Positions 8,780 to 18,488 of a stretch of 64,000 nucleotides of DNA are shown in pieces. The stretch is taken from assembly GCA_946536315.1 (NCBI GenBank), contig CAMNEH010000001.1, positions 98,467 through 162,466 on the forward strand. Direction: 5' to 3'. Each line of letters begins with the position of its first letter. The first letter of the stretch is position 1. A program made the translations under genes and the position numbers. A model generated the notes under the pieces. It ran no database searches. It had not been told where the DNA came from and was given only the letters and a program-made list of their open reading frames with translations. The DNA is from an uncultured Clostridia bacterium. Its GTDB lineage: Bacteria > Bacillota > Clostridia > Christensenellales > Aristaeellaceae.

Positions 8780-10612
8780 ATGCTGTACGATCAAAAGATT
8801 TGGGTTGGCACCAGCGAAAACGGCGCGGTTTGCCTGCTGCCGCGCATGGCCAACCGCCACGGGCTGATCGCCGGTGCGACCGGCACAGGGAAAACCGTCA
8901 CGCTCCAGGTGCTGGCCGAGGGCTTTTCCCAATTGGGCGTGCCGGTGTTCATGGCCGACGTCAAGGGGGACCTGGCGGGCATGGCCAAGCCGGGCGAACG
9001 CAGCGAGAAGATCGACGACCGCCTGGCGGCGTGCGGAGTGACCAATTTCTCCTTCACGCAGACGCCGGTCGCGTTCTGGGATGTGTTCGGCGAGCGCGGC
9101 GTGCCTGTCCGTACGACCGTCAGCGAAATGGGTCCGCTGCTGCTTTCACGCATGCTCGGCCTGAATGATACGCAGTCCGGCGTGCTGCACCTGGTATTCC
9201 GCATCGCGGACGACGAGGGCATGCTGCTGATTGACCTGAAGGATCTGAAGGCGATGCTGGCCTATGTGGGGGACAACGCGCAGAAGTACGTCCTCAATTA
9301 CGGCAATATCACGAAGGCCTCCGTCGGCGCGATCCAGCGCGCCATCGCGATCCTGGAGGACCAGGGCGGCAATTTCTTTTTCGGTGAGCCGGCTTTGGAC
9401 CTGGCCGACTGGCTGACCCGTGACGAAAACGGCGCGGGCACGGTCAATATCCTGGCGGCGGAGCGGCTGTTCAGCAAACCGACCCTCTATTCCACGTTCC
9501 TGCTCTGGCTGCTCGGCGAGCTGTATGAGCTGCTGCCGGAAACCGGCGACAAGGAGCTGCCCCGCATGGTGTTCTTCTTTGATGAGGCGCACCTGCTGTT
9601 CAACGACTGCCCCAAGGCGCTCATGGAGCGCATTGAGCAGACCGTACGCCTGATCCGCTCCAAGGGCGTCGGTGTGTTCTTCGTCACGCAGAACCCGATG
9701 GATCTGCCGACGACGGTGCTCAGCCAGCTCTCGGCCCGTGTGCAGCACGCGCTGCGCGCCTTTACGCCCGCGGAGCAGAAGACCGTCCGCGCCGCCGCGC
9801 AGACCTTCCGCCAGAACCCCGCCTTTGATACCGAAACGGCGCTGACCGAGCTCAGGACCGGCGAGGCGCTGCTCTCTTTCCTGATGGAGGACGGCACGCC
9901 GTCGATCGTCCAGCGCGCGACCATCCTGCCGCCGCAGAGCTATATCGGCGCGATTTCGGATTCGCTGCGGGAGACCTTCGTCTCCACGAGCGTCTATGAG
10001 GAAAAGTACGGCGAGGCGTTCGACCGCGAGAGCGCGTATGAGGTGCTCGCCGCCCGGTATATGGGCCACGGCGTGCAGGAAACGCAGGTCGTACAGCCGA
10101 TTCAGCCGTCCGCGGCGGAGCCGGTGTACGCGCCGGAGGCCGCGCCGGCCGAGCCGCAGTATCAGCCGATGACCTTCAGCGTCTATAACCCGCAGACCGG
10201 GGCGTATGAGGTGCGCGAAATCGCCTCCATGCAGGCGCCCGTCGCCGCACAGCCTCAGATGCAGCAGGCGCCGCAGCCGCCGGCCGTGGCCGATGGTCAG
10301 CCGCCGGTGCTGGTATGGGATCCTGCCACTGGCCAGTACGTCCCACAGCAGGCGCAGCAGCAGGCACAGCCGCAGGCGCAGCAGAAGCCGTCCATCCTGC
10401 AGCAGGCGAAGGAGACGGTCGCCAACGCCGTCAGCGCCATGACGTCGGGCACACAGACCTCCGGCGGCAAGGCGCAGAAATCCTATGCGAAGCAGCTGCT
10501 CGATTCCTTTACGAAATCCGTGACGACCAGCGCCGGCCGCGAGACCGGGCGTACCCTGTCGCGCAACCTGCTGGGCGTATTCGGGCTCAGCTCCACCGGA
10601 AAGAGGAAGTAA
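8780..10612 (+). CDS. HerA-like helicase / DUF853-family NTPase
   Basis: Walker [67 protein letters not shown]; Pro/Gln-rich low-complexity C-terminus. Confidence 0.92.
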   Translation: MLYDQKIWVGTSENGAVCLLPRMANRHGLIAGATGTGKTVTLQVLAEGFSQLGVPVFMADVKGDLAGMAKPGERSEKIDDRLAACGVTNFSFTQTPVAFWDVFGERGVPVRTTVSEMGPLLLSRMLGLNDTQSGVLHLVFRIADDEGMLLIDLKDLKAMLAYVGDNAQKYVLNYGNITKASVGAIQRAIAILEDQGGNFFFGEPALDLADWLTRDENGAGTVNILAAERLFSKPTLYSTFLLWLLGELYELLPETGDKELPRMVFFFDEAHLLFNDCPKALMERIEQTVRLIRSKGVGVFFVTQNPMDLPTTVLSQLSARVQHALRAFTPAEQKTVRAAAQTFRQNPAFDTETALTELRTGEALLSFLMEDGTPSIVQRATILPPQSYIGAISDSLRETFVSTSVYEEKYGEAFDRESAYEVLAARYMGHGVQETQVVQPIQPSAAEPVYAPEAAPAEPQYQPMTFSVYNPQTGAYEVREIASMQAPVAAQPQMQQAPQPPAVADGQPPVLVWDPATGQYVPQQAQQQAQPQAQQKPSILQQAKETVANAVSAMTSGTQTSGGKAQKSYAKQLLDSFTKSVTTSAGRETGRTLSRNLLGVFGLSSTGKRK

Positions 10613-10625
10613 GGAGGAAATTCGC

Positions 10626-11699
10626 ATGAAACGCAGAATCGGCATCCTGACCAGCGGCGGAGACTGCCCCGGGCTGAACGCGGCCATCCGCGGCGTGGCC
10701 CGCGCGGCCTATGAAACGTTTGACGCTGAAATCATCGGCATCATGGACGGATACCGCGGCCTCATCGAGGGCGAATACCGCCTGATGTCCAAACCGGATT
10801 TTTCCGGCATCCTGACGCTGGGCGGCACCATCCTGGGCACCAGCCGCCGGCCGTTCCGCGAAATGCGGGTCATCGGGGATGACAATGTGGACAAAGTGGC
10901 CGCGATGAAGAAAACCTACGAAAACCTGAAGCTGGACTGCCTGGTGACACTGGGCGGCAACGGCACGCACAAGACGGCCAATCTGCTCAGCGAGGAAGGC
11001 CTGAACGTGATCGGCCTGCCCAAGACCATCGACAACGATATTTACGGTACCGATTTCACCTTCGGCTTTCATACCGCGGTGGAAATCGCGACGGATGTCA
11101 TCGACCGCCTGCACACCACCGCGGCGAGCCACGGACGCTGCATGGTCGTGGAAATCATGGGTAACAAGGCCGGCTGGCTGACCCTGTACGCGGGTATGGC
11201 CGGCGGCGCGGACGCGATCCTGCTGCCCGAAATCCCGTATGACCTGGACAAGGTCGCGAAAATGGTGGAAACGCGCGCGAAGAACAACAAGGCGTTTTCC
11301 ATCATCGCTGTCGCCGAAGGTGCGATGGACGAAAAGGAAAGCAAACTGAAACGCAAGGAGCGCGACGCCAAGCGCAAAGAACAGGGCTTCCACGGCATCG
11401 CCGACCGCATTGCGCGGCAGCTGACCGAGCTGGTCGGCGTGGAAGCGCGCGCGGTGGTGCCCGGCCATATCCAGCGCGGCGGTAGCCCCTGCGCGTACGA
11501 CCGTGTCCTGTCCACGCAGTTCGGCGTCCACGCGGCGGACCTGATCAAAAAAGGAAAGTACGGCGTGTCTGTGGCCCTGGTCGGCAATGAGGTGACGCAC
11601 AACAAGCTTTCTGATATCGCGGGCGTCGCCAAGCCCGTGCCCACCGACCACCAGATGGTGGACCTGGCGCGCAACATCGGTATCAGCTTCGGCGACTGA
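10626..11699 (+). CDS. pfkA: 6-phosphofructokinase (phosphofructokinase family; cofactor uncertain)
   Basis: MKRRIGILTSGGDCPGLNAAIRG, LVTLGGNGTHKTA, GLPKTIDNDI, VPGHIQRGGSPCAYDR. Confidence 0.93.
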   Translation: MKRRIGILTSGGDCPGLNAAIRGVARAAYETFDAEIIGIMDGYRGLIEGEYRLMSKPDFSGILTLGGTILGTSRRPFREMRVIGDDNVDKVAAMKKTYENLKLDCLVTLGGNGTHKTANLLSEEGLNVIGLPKTIDNDIYGTDFTFGFHTAVEIATDVIDRLHTTAASHGRCMVVEIMGNKAGWLTLYAGMAGGADAILLPEIPYDLDKVAKMVETRAKNNKAFSIIAVAEGAMDEKESKLKRKERDAKRKEQGFHGIADRIARQLTELVGVEARAVVPGHIQRGGSPCAYDRVLSTQFGVHAADLIKKGKYGVSVALVGNEVTHNKLSDIAGVAKPVPTDHQMVDLARNIGISFGD

Positions 11700-11721
11700 T
11701 GGAAAGTATAAAGGGAACATC

Positions 11722-12801
11722 ATGGCGGCAATGATTTTTTCATGGAAACGCGTTTCCTGCCTGCTGGCGCTGCTGCTCTGCCTGTGCGTGACCGCCCAGG
11801 CAGAGCCTGCCGATCCGGCGGAACCCGCCCCCCAGGCAGAGTCTGCCTCCCCGGCGGAGACCGATCCTTCCGCGGGCACGATCGGGAGAAATCCGTATCT
11901 GGACATCGCGCTGAGCGCGCTGGAGGAAGGCAACCCGATCCTGACGCGCTACAACGCGCTGACGGACGCGCAGATCACACCCATGCTGCCGACGGGCATG
12001 CCCTATTTTTTCGGCGGACAGAACTATGACCGCCTGCTGACGGTCGGCACCGTACAGGAGACGACCCGGTACGGCATCAAGGGCCAGAAGTATGTGTACG
12101 GCTTCGACTGCGTGGGATATGTGCGGTATATTCAGACACAGCTGGGCGACGAGCTGGTGCCCAGCCTGTCGGAAATGATCCTGAAACGCACCGGCGCCTA
12201 CAAGGATTATGTGCTCACCGAGCTGATGGAGCTGACCGCGCCGTTTTCCCTTTCGTGGAACAGCGATTCCATCATGGTCGCGCCGGACAAACGGGTGAAA
12301 AAGCCGAAGAAGTATCCTGACAAGGAAACGGAGCGCGAGACCTATGCCAGGGTCTCCTCGCTGCTGGAGCCCGGCGATCTGCTGACGGCCAATCATGGCG
12401 GGCGGCATGTGATGATGTTCATCGGGACGCTGCGCCAGTACGGCTTCAGCGCGGAGGAAGCCGGGGAAATGGCGGATTACCTGGATTATCCGCTGTTTAT
12501 CAACTGTGTGTGGAATCCGGATTATATCGAGCGCATGGCCGGCTATATCGCCGAACAGGGGCTGAAGGCCCTGCCCAACCGCGGCGGGGTCTGTGTGACC
12601 ATCGTCGGCCCGCGCACGGAGGACGCGCCGCACATGATTCCGGACACGGAGCGTGTGAAGCGGCCCAAGAATTTCTATTATTTTGATCTGCAGGGGTATC
12701 ACCTGTCCCTGCTGGACATGAGCACCGCCACATCCTACGTCTGGTGGCGCACCCCCGCGGAGAAACGCGGCATCAGCCAACAGAACGCAACCAACCAATG
12801 A
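11722..12801 (+). CDS. Secreted NlpC/P60-like protein
   Basis: Signal peptide (VSCLLALLLCLCVTAQA), Pro/Ala/Glu-rich linker, YGFDCVGYVRYIQ (Cys box) and GGRHVMMFIG (His box). Confidence 0.65.
   Translation: MAAMIFSWKRVSCLLALLLCLCVTAQAEPADPAEPAPQAESASPAETDPSAGTIGRNPYLDIALSALEEGNPILTRYNALTDAQITPMLPTGMPYFFGGQNYDRLLTVGTVQETTRYGIKGQKYVYGFDCVGYVRYIQTQLGDELVPSLSEMILKRTGAYKDYVLTELMELTAPFSLSWNSDSIMVAPDKRVKKPKKYPDKETERETYARVSSLLEPGDLLTANHGGRHVMMFIGTLRQYGFSAEEAGEMADYLDYPLFINCVWNPDYIERMAGYIAEQGLKALPNRGGVCVTIVGPRTEDAPHMIPDTERVKRPKNFYYFDLQGYHLSLLDMSTATSYVWWRTPAEKRGISQQNATNQ
11795..11866 (+). repeat. Imperfect 36-bp tandem duplication inside the signal-proximal linker
   Basis: cccaggcagagcctgccgatccggcggaac.../cccaggcagagtctgcctccccggcggag...; encodes QAEPADPAEPAP / QAESASPAETDP. 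Confidence 0.7.
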
Positions 12802-12816
12802 CAGGAGGGTACAGAC

Positions 12817-13377
12817 ATGACGATTGACAGCGTAATGGATCAGGCCAAGGAAAAAATGACCAAGACGCAGGAATTCTTCCGCCGCGATATGCAGTCGCTG
12901 CGCGCTGGCCGGGCCAATCCGCAGATACTGGACCGCATCATGGTGGACTATTACGGCACGCAGACGCCGCTCAAGCAGATGGGCAACATCATGGCGCCCG
13001 AACCCCGGCTGCTGACCATTTCACTCTGGGACCCCAAGGCCATCTCCCTGGTCGAGAAGGCGATCCAGAAGAGCGACCTCGGCCTGAATCCCTCCAATGA
13101 CGGGAAAATCATCCGCCTGGTGGTGCCGGAGCTGAATGAGGAGCGCCGCCGTGATCTGACCAAGGTGGTCCGCAAGGGGGCTGAGGAGGCCAAGGTCGCG
13201 GTGCGGGCCTCCCGCCGCGACGCGATGGAAAGCATCAAAAAGCTGAAGAAGGACAGCGAGATCACCGAAGATGATCAGTCCAAGGCCGAAAAGGACCTGC
13301 AGAAGGTGACCGATAACTATATCAAGGAGATCGACAAGATCGCCGCCGATAAGGAAAAGGAGATCATGGAGGTCTGA
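12817..13377 (+). CDS. frr: Ribosome recycling factor
   Basis: RRDMQSLRAGRANPQILDRIMVDYYGTQTPLKQMGNI...; 186 aa. Confidence 0.98.
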   Translation: MTIDSVMDQAKEKMTKTQEFFRRDMQSLRAGRANPQILDRIMVDYYGTQTPLKQMGNIMAPEPRLLTISLWDPKAISLVEKAIQKSDLGLNPSNDGKIIRLVVPELNEERRRDLTKVVRKGAEEAKVAVRASRRDAMESIKKLKKDSEITEDDQSKAEKDLQKVTDNYIKEIDKIAADKEKEIMEV

Positions 13378-13607
13378 TGCAGCCGGACGTGACCGGATTG
13401 CCCCTGGAGGAGGCGGAAGCGCTCCTCCGGGCGGCAGGCGAACACTATATTCTTACCAGGACCGAAGCCCCGTTTGCGCATCCGTCGGACGGCAGCCGTG
13501 GGCAACGGGACTATGCGCTGCGGTATGACCAGGGGGAGCTGACTTATGCCAGCTTCCCTGTTCTGTCAGTGACCGTACCGCCGCGGGAGGAAGAGCATGA
13601 CGTTTGA
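13377..13607 (+). CDS. Small PASTA-like protein between frr and uppS
   Basis: 76 aa; PDVTGLPLEEAEALLRAAG resembles one PASTA repeat; frr stop and this start abut; overlaps the uppS start. Confidence 0.6.
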   Translation: MQPDVTGLPLEEAEALLRAAGEHYILTRTEAPFAHPSDGSRGQRDYALRYDQGELTYASFPVLSVTVPPREEEHDV

Positions 13608-14310
13608 GCGATTGCCGAGGCATGTGGCCATCATTATGGACGGCAACGGCCGGTGGGCGCAGAAGCACAGCCTGCAGATCGCCATGGGCCACCAGGCCGG
13701 GGTCGAGTCTTTGCGCGCCATCATTCGGGAAAGCAGTGATTTAGGCATACACACGCTGTCCCTGTATGCGTTCTCTACTGAGAACTGGCGCAGGAGCGCG
13801 GCGGAAGTCAACGCGCTGATGGCGCTGCTGCTCAGGTATTTCTCATCGGAAATCGATGAGCTTGACAGGAAAAACGTGCGCATCCGCATCCTGGGCGATA
13901 AGCAGGGCCTGCCCGACGCACAGTGCCGCGCGGTCATCGAGGCGGAGGAACGGACGAAGAACAACACGGGGCTGAACCTGTGCATCGCGCTCAATTATGG
14001 CGGACGGCAGGAAATCCTTCGCGCGGCGGCCAGCATCGCGCGCAGGGTACGCGACGGTGAGCTGACGCCGGAGCAGATCAATGAGGATGTATTCAGCGCG
14101 GAGCTGTACACGGCGGGATTGCCGGATGTGGACCTGCTGATCCGCACCAGCGGAGAGGAGCGGCTGAGCGGGTTCCTGCTGTGGCAATGCGCTTATGCCG
14201 AGTTTGTGTTTCCGGCGACGCTGTGGCCGGATTTTACCCTGGACGATTATCACGCCGCGCTGCGCGAATATGAGCACCGTGATCGGCGCTACGGAGGACG
14301 GAAGACATGA
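13597..14310 (+). CDS. uppS: Isoprenyl transferase (undecaprenyl diphosphate synthase)
   Basis: PRHVAIIMDGNGRWAQKHSL...GHQAGVESLRAII...YAFSTENW; DLLIRTSGEERLSGFLLWQCAYAEFVF. Confidence 0.97.
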   Translation: MTFERLPRHVAIIMDGNGRWAQKHSLQIAMGHQAGVESLRAIIRESSDLGIHTLSLYAFSTENWRRSAAEVNALMALLLRYFSSEIDELDRKNVRIRILGDKQGLPDAQCRAVIEAEERTKNNTGLNLCIALNYGGRQEILRAAASIARRVRDGELTPEQINEDVFSAELYTAGLPDVDLLIRTSGEERLSGFLLWQCAYAEFVFPATLWPDFTLDDYHAALREYEHRDRRYGGRKT

Positions 14311-15128
14311 TGACGCGGATCCTGACGGGCGTTGGCCTGCTGGCGCTGCTCGGGTTTGCAGTGTACATGGGCGGCTGGGTCTTTTCCGTACTGTTCATCG
14401 TGTCCATGTGCATGTGCATCTTTGAGGTGTACCGCGCCATGCGGAACGCGGGCAACCGGCCGGTCGAATGGCCCGTGTGGCTGTGCGTGGCCATCAGCAT
14501 TCCCGCGTTTGTCATCTATAAGCAAAGCTACATCGTGCTGCTGCTGATGGGCTGCGCCTGCGTGCTGACCTGCGCCAATATCCTGTTCAGGCAGGAGCCT
14601 TCTCTGGAGGATCTGATGTTCTCCTGCCTGCCCATGTTTTCCGTGCTGCTGCCGGGCATGTGCATGCTCAGCTTTCAGCAGTATCCCCAGCGCATGATGC
14701 AGACCTATTTTATCCTGCTTTCCTTCGGCGTGCCGCTCATGGGCGATACGCTGGCGCTGTTTGTCGGACGGCGCTGGGGCAGGCGCAAGCTGTGCGTGCG
14801 CGTCAGTCCCAATAAGACGGTGGAAGGCGCGCTGGGCGGCCTGGGCGGCAGCATCCTGTTCGCGATGGCGCTGCACGCGGTGTACGCGATGTTCGGCGAC
14901 ATGCCGCCGCTGTGGCATTCGGTGGTCATCGGCGTGCTGGGCGGCGTCATGGGCCAGCTGGGCGACCTGTTCGCCTCGCTGGAAAAGCGGCACTGCGGCA
15001 TCAAGGACTTCGCGCATATTTTCCCGGGCCACGGCGGAATGATGGACCGGCTGGACAGCGTGTTTTTCGCGACGCTGGTCGTGTATCTGTATTCCCTGAT
15101 TTACAGCGCCAGTCTCGCCGCCGCGTAG
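14307..15128 (+). CDS. cdsA: Phosphatidate cytidylyltransferase
   Basis: Multi-TM protein with RVSPNKTVEGALGGLGGSI and GQLGDLFASLEKRHCGIKDFAHIFPGHGGMMDRLDS. Confidence 0.96.
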   Translation: MMTRILTGVGLLALLGFAVYMGGWVFSVLFIVSMCMCIFEVYRAMRNAGNRPVEWPVWLCVAISIPAFVIYKQSYIVLLLMGCACVLTCANILFRQEPSLEDLMFSCLPMFSVLLPGMCMLSFQQYPQRMMQTYFILLSFGVPLMGDTLALFVGRRWGRRKLCVRVSPNKTVEGALGGLGGSILFAMALHAVYAMFGDMPPLWHSVVIGVLGGVMGQLGDLFASLEKRHCGIKDFAHIFPGHGGMMDRLDSVFFATLVVYLYSLIYSASLAAA

Positions 15129-15193
15129 CGCGGCGCGCGTCGATGCGCATCCGGGGCGGACGCCCTGATGATATGAACAAAGGAACATTCATT

Positions 15194-16348
15194 GTGAGAA
15201 AAATTGCGATTCTTGGCTCGACGGGCTCCATCGGGCGGCAGACGCTGGACGAATGCGCCCGGCATCCGGAGCGCTTCCGTGTCACCGCGCTGACCGCGCA
15301 TCGCAGCCGCGACCTGCTGTTTGAGCAGGTGCGGCGCTTTCGTCCTTCGCTCGCCTGCCTGACCGGCGCGCCGGTGGGTGAAATTCCGGAGGACCTGCGC
15401 TTCTGCACGTTTTACGCGCCGGACCGGCTGGCAGACCTGGCCGCGGATTGCGACGCGGACGACCTGATGGTGGCGGTGGTCGGCATTGCCGGCCTGCGCG
15501 CGACGCTGGCGGGACGGAAGGCCGGCAAGCGCATCCTTCTCGCCAACAAGGAGACGCTGGTGGCCGGCGGCGCGCTGGTTATGCGCGAGTGCGCGGTGGA
15601 CGGCCCTGCGCCCACATTGCTGCCAGTGGACAGCGAGCACAGCGCGATCTGGCAGTGCCTGCAGGCCGCCGGACCGAACCGCCTGAAGACCATCCTGCTG
15701 ACCGCTTCCGGCGGCCCTTTCCGGTCCTGGGACAAAGCCGCGATCGCGCAGGCGACCAGCGCGCAGGCGCTCAGGCACCCGACCTGGAGCATGGGCAGCA
15801 AAATCACCGTCGATTCCGCGTCCATGTTCAACAAAGCGCTGGAAATCATCGAGGCCAAATGGCTCTTCGGAGTGACGCCGCAGCAGATACAGGTGCTGGT
15901 GCATCCGCAGAGCGTGGTACATTCCATGATCGTCTTTCAAGACGGCGCCGTGCTCGCCCAGCTGGGCGTGCCGGACATGCGCGTTCCCATCCTTTACGCG
16001 ATGACTTATCCTGAGAGGGTTGAGAGCGGCGTGCCCGCGCCGGATTTTCCCTCGCTGGCGTCGCTCACCTTTGAGGCGCCGGACCCGGACCGTTTTCCGG
16101 CGCTTGGGCTGGCCTATCAGGCCCTGGAAGCCGGTGGCGCGGCCTGCGCCGTGCTGAACGGGGCCAACGAGGTCGCCGCGCAGGCGTTTTTGCAGGACCG
16201 TATCCGCATGGGCGATGTCTACCGTACGGTGGCGGGAACGCTCGAGCGCGTGGGCAGTCTCCCGGCGGATACGCTGGATCAGGTGCTGGAGGCGGACCGC
16301 CTGGCGCGCGCCACGGCTGAAGAACTGTTACATCGGAGGACTACATGA
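15194..16348 (+). CDS. dxr: 1-deoxy-D-xylulose-5-phosphate reductoisomerase
   Basis: VRKIAILGSTGSIGRQTLDE, LANKETLVAGGALV, PVDSEHSAIWQCL, MGSKITVDSASMFNKALEIIEAKWLF. GTG at 15194 chosen; ATG at 15173 is an alternative. Confidence 0.95.
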   Translation: MRKIAILGSTGSIGRQTLDECARHPERFRVTALTAHRSRDLLFEQVRRFRPSLACLTGAPVGEIPEDLRFCTFYAPDRLADLAADCDADDLMVAVVGIAGLRATLAGRKAGKRILLANKETLVAGGALVMRECAVDGPAPTLLPVDSEHSAIWQCLQAAGPNRLKTILLTASGGPFRSWDKAAIAQATSAQALRHPTWSMGSKITVDSASMFNKALEIIEAKWLFGVTPQQIQVLVHPQSVVHSMIVFQDGAVLAQLGVPDMRVPILYAMTYPERVESGVPAPDFPSLASLTFEAPDPDRFPALGLAYQALEAGGAACAVLNGANEVAAQAFLQDRIRMGDVYRTVAGTLERVGSLPADTLDQVLEADRLARATAEELLHRRTT

Positions 16349-17445
16349 GCATCGTCTATATCCTTCTCGCCCTGCTGATGCTGTGTGTCATGGTGACCGT
16401 GCATGAGTGGGGGCACTTTATCGCGGCCAGGATCACAGGGATCCCGGTCCGTGAGTTTTCCATCGGCTTTGGTCCAAAGCTGGCGCAGTGGAAGAGCAGG
16501 AAGCATGAAACGGTATTCTCTGTCCGGGTGATCCCTGCGGGAGGCTACTGCGCGTTTTACGGCGAGGACGACCCCGATGAGAAGGCGGATGAGGATCCCC
16601 GCGCCATGCGCGGTTTTCCTGTGTGGAAGCGCCTGGTGACGGTCTTTATGGGGCCGTGCATGAATTTTATCCTGGCCTTCGTGGTCGGCGTCGGCCTGTA
16701 CACCCTGAGCGGCATCACCGAGGTGACCTACAGCGATTACGTGCATATCGACAGTGTGAATCCGGGCAGCGCGGCGGACCAGGCAGGATTTCAGGTGAAT
16801 GATGTGCTGAAGAGCGTCAACGGCGTGGACGCGGCGGGACAGACCGCGGACGGGGATTACCGTTTCCGCTCGCTGATCAACGAGCTCGGCCGCACCGGAG
16901 AACCGCTGGAGGTAACAGTGGAACGCGGGGAGGAGACTCTGACGCTCTCGGTCACCCCGCAAATGGACGCTACAGGACGGATGCTGATCGGCATCGGCAT
17001 CACGCCGGAAGTGCTCAGTGCCAAAAAAGTCTATCCGACTTTCTTCGAGGCTATTCCGCTCTCTGCGCAGCTGTGTGTGCGGGAGGGAACGCTGATCATC
17101 GAATCGCTGGGCAAGCTGTTCAAAGGTGAGGCCGGTATTTCCGATATGAGCGGGCCGGTCGGCGTGGTGCGCTATGTGGCGCAGGAAACACAGAGCAACG
17201 GGCCGGAGGCCTACTGGCTGCTGCTGGTATTCATTTCCGTCAACCTGGGACTGGTGAACCTGCTGCCGATTCCCGGACTGGACGGGGCGCAGATCATCCT
17301 GCTGATCGTCGAGGGCATCCGACGCAAGCCGCTGTCCCGGAAGGCTGAGGCGTATATCAAGCTGGTCGGCTTCGCCGCGCTGCTGCTGCTGTTTATCACG
17401 CTGACATATCAGGACATCGCGGGCATATTCGGGGGAACGAGATGA
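16345..17445 (+). CDS. rseP: RIP metalloprotease RseP (site-2 protease)
   Basis: VTVHEWGHFIAARI (HExxH), PDZ region, NLLPIPGLDGAQII. Confidence 0.96.
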   Translation: MSIVYILLALLMLCVMVTVHEWGHFIAARITGIPVREFSIGFGPKLAQWKSRKHETVFSVRVIPAGGYCAFYGEDDPDEKADEDPRAMRGFPVWKRLVTVFMGPCMNFILAFVVGVGLYTLSGITEVTYSDYVHIDSVNPGSAADQAGFQVNDVLKSVNGVDAAGQTADGDYRFRSLINELGRTGEPLEVTVERGEETLTLSVTPQMDATGRMLIGIGITPEVLSAKKVYPTFFEAIPLSAQLCVREGTLIIESLGKLFKGEAGISDMSGPVGVVRYVAQETQSNGPEAYWLLLVFISVNLGLVNLLPIPGLDGAQIILLIVEGIRRKPLSRKAEAYIKLVGFAALLLLFITLTYQDIAGIFGGTR

Positions 17446-18488
17446 AAAAAGCGGTATTCGCGCGCGGCCTGCAGATCGGCGGCGGCGCGCCTGTGTCCGT
17501 GCAGTCTATGACCAACACGCGGACGGAGGACATCGAATCGACCGCGGCGCAGATCCGCGCGCTGGCGGAGGCCGGCTGTGATCTGGTGCGCGTGTCGGTG
17601 TACAACGAGGCCTGTGTCGCCGCGGTGCGTACGCTGGTGGATTTGAGTCCGGTCCCCTTATGCGCGGACATCCATTTTGACGCGCGGCTGGCGGTCGGCG
17701 CGGTCGAGAATGGCATCGCCAAGCTGCGCATCAATCCGGGCAATATCGGCGGGGAGGACAACGTCCGCATGGTCGCGGACTGTCTGAAGCAGCATCAGAT
17801 CCCTGTACGCATCGGGGTCAATACCGGGTCGATCGAAAAGGACATCCTGGCCAGATACGGCGGCGTGACGGCACAGGCGATGTGCGAGAGCGCGCTCGGC
17901 CACGCGCGGCTGCTGGAACGCGCCGGGTATGACCGGATCGTGCTTTCTCTGAAGGCGAGCGACGTGCGCCTGACGGTGGACGCGTACCGCATGATCGACC
18001 GGCTGTGCGACTATCCGCTGCATGTCGGCGTGACGGAAGCGGGCCTGCCGGGCGACGGCACGCTGAAGTCTGCCATCGGCATCGGCGCGCTGCTGCTGGA
18101 TGGCATCGGTGACACGATCCGCGTTTCGCTGACCGGTGATCCGGTGCGTGAACCGCAGGCCGCGCTGGACATCCTGCGCGCGCTGTCGCTGCGCCCCGGC
18201 ATTCGCTGGACCTCCTGTCCGACCTGCGGACGCACGCGGGTGGACGTGGAGGGCATCGCGCGGGCGCTGAAAGCGCGGCTCAGCGACGTGACCGATGATC
18301 TGAGCGTTGCGGTCATGGGGTGCGTGGTCAACGGTCCCGGCGAGGCCCGGGACAAGGATATCGCGCTTTGCGGCGGCGACGGCTGTGCGGCGCTGTACAT
18401 CAGGGGCGAATATGTGCGCACGCTCCGCGGCGATATCGTCGGGGAAACGGAAAGCGCGATCAGGAAATATCTGCATGACAAAGGCTGA
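17442..18488 (+). CDS. ispG: 4-hydroxy-3-methylbut-2-en-1-yl diphosphate synthase
   Basis: PVSVQSMTNTRTEDIESTAAQI, RINPGNIGGEDNV, SCPTCGRTRVDVEG, VAVMGCVVNGPGEARD. Confidence 0.97.
   Translation: MKKAVFARGLQIGGGAPVSVQSMTNTRTEDIESTAAQIRALAEAGCDLVRVSVYNEACVAAVRTLVDLSPVPLCADIHFDARLAVGAVENGIAKLRINPGNIGGEDNVRMVADCLKQHQIPVRIGVNTGSIEKDILARYGGVTAQAMCESALGHARLLERAGYDRIVLSLKASDVRLTVDAYRMIDRLCDYPLHVGVTEAGLPGDGTLKSAIGIGALLLDGIGDTIRVSLTGDPVREPQAALDILRALSLRPGIRWTSCPTCGRTRVDVEGIARALKARLSDVTDDLSVAVMGCVVNGPGEARDKDIALCGGDGCAALYIRGEYVRTLRGDIVGETESAIRKYLHDKG

Noticed and set aside
10250-10400. CAG/GCA-rich tract in the HerA-like gene as a repeat element
   Set aside because: Encodes a Gln/Pro/Ala-rich linker in frame; ordinary low-complexity coding sequence.
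14912-15193. Upstream extension of the dxr ORF to 14912
   Set aside because: Overlaps cdsA extensively; homology begins at VRKIAILGSTGSIG, so the extension is non-coding frame.
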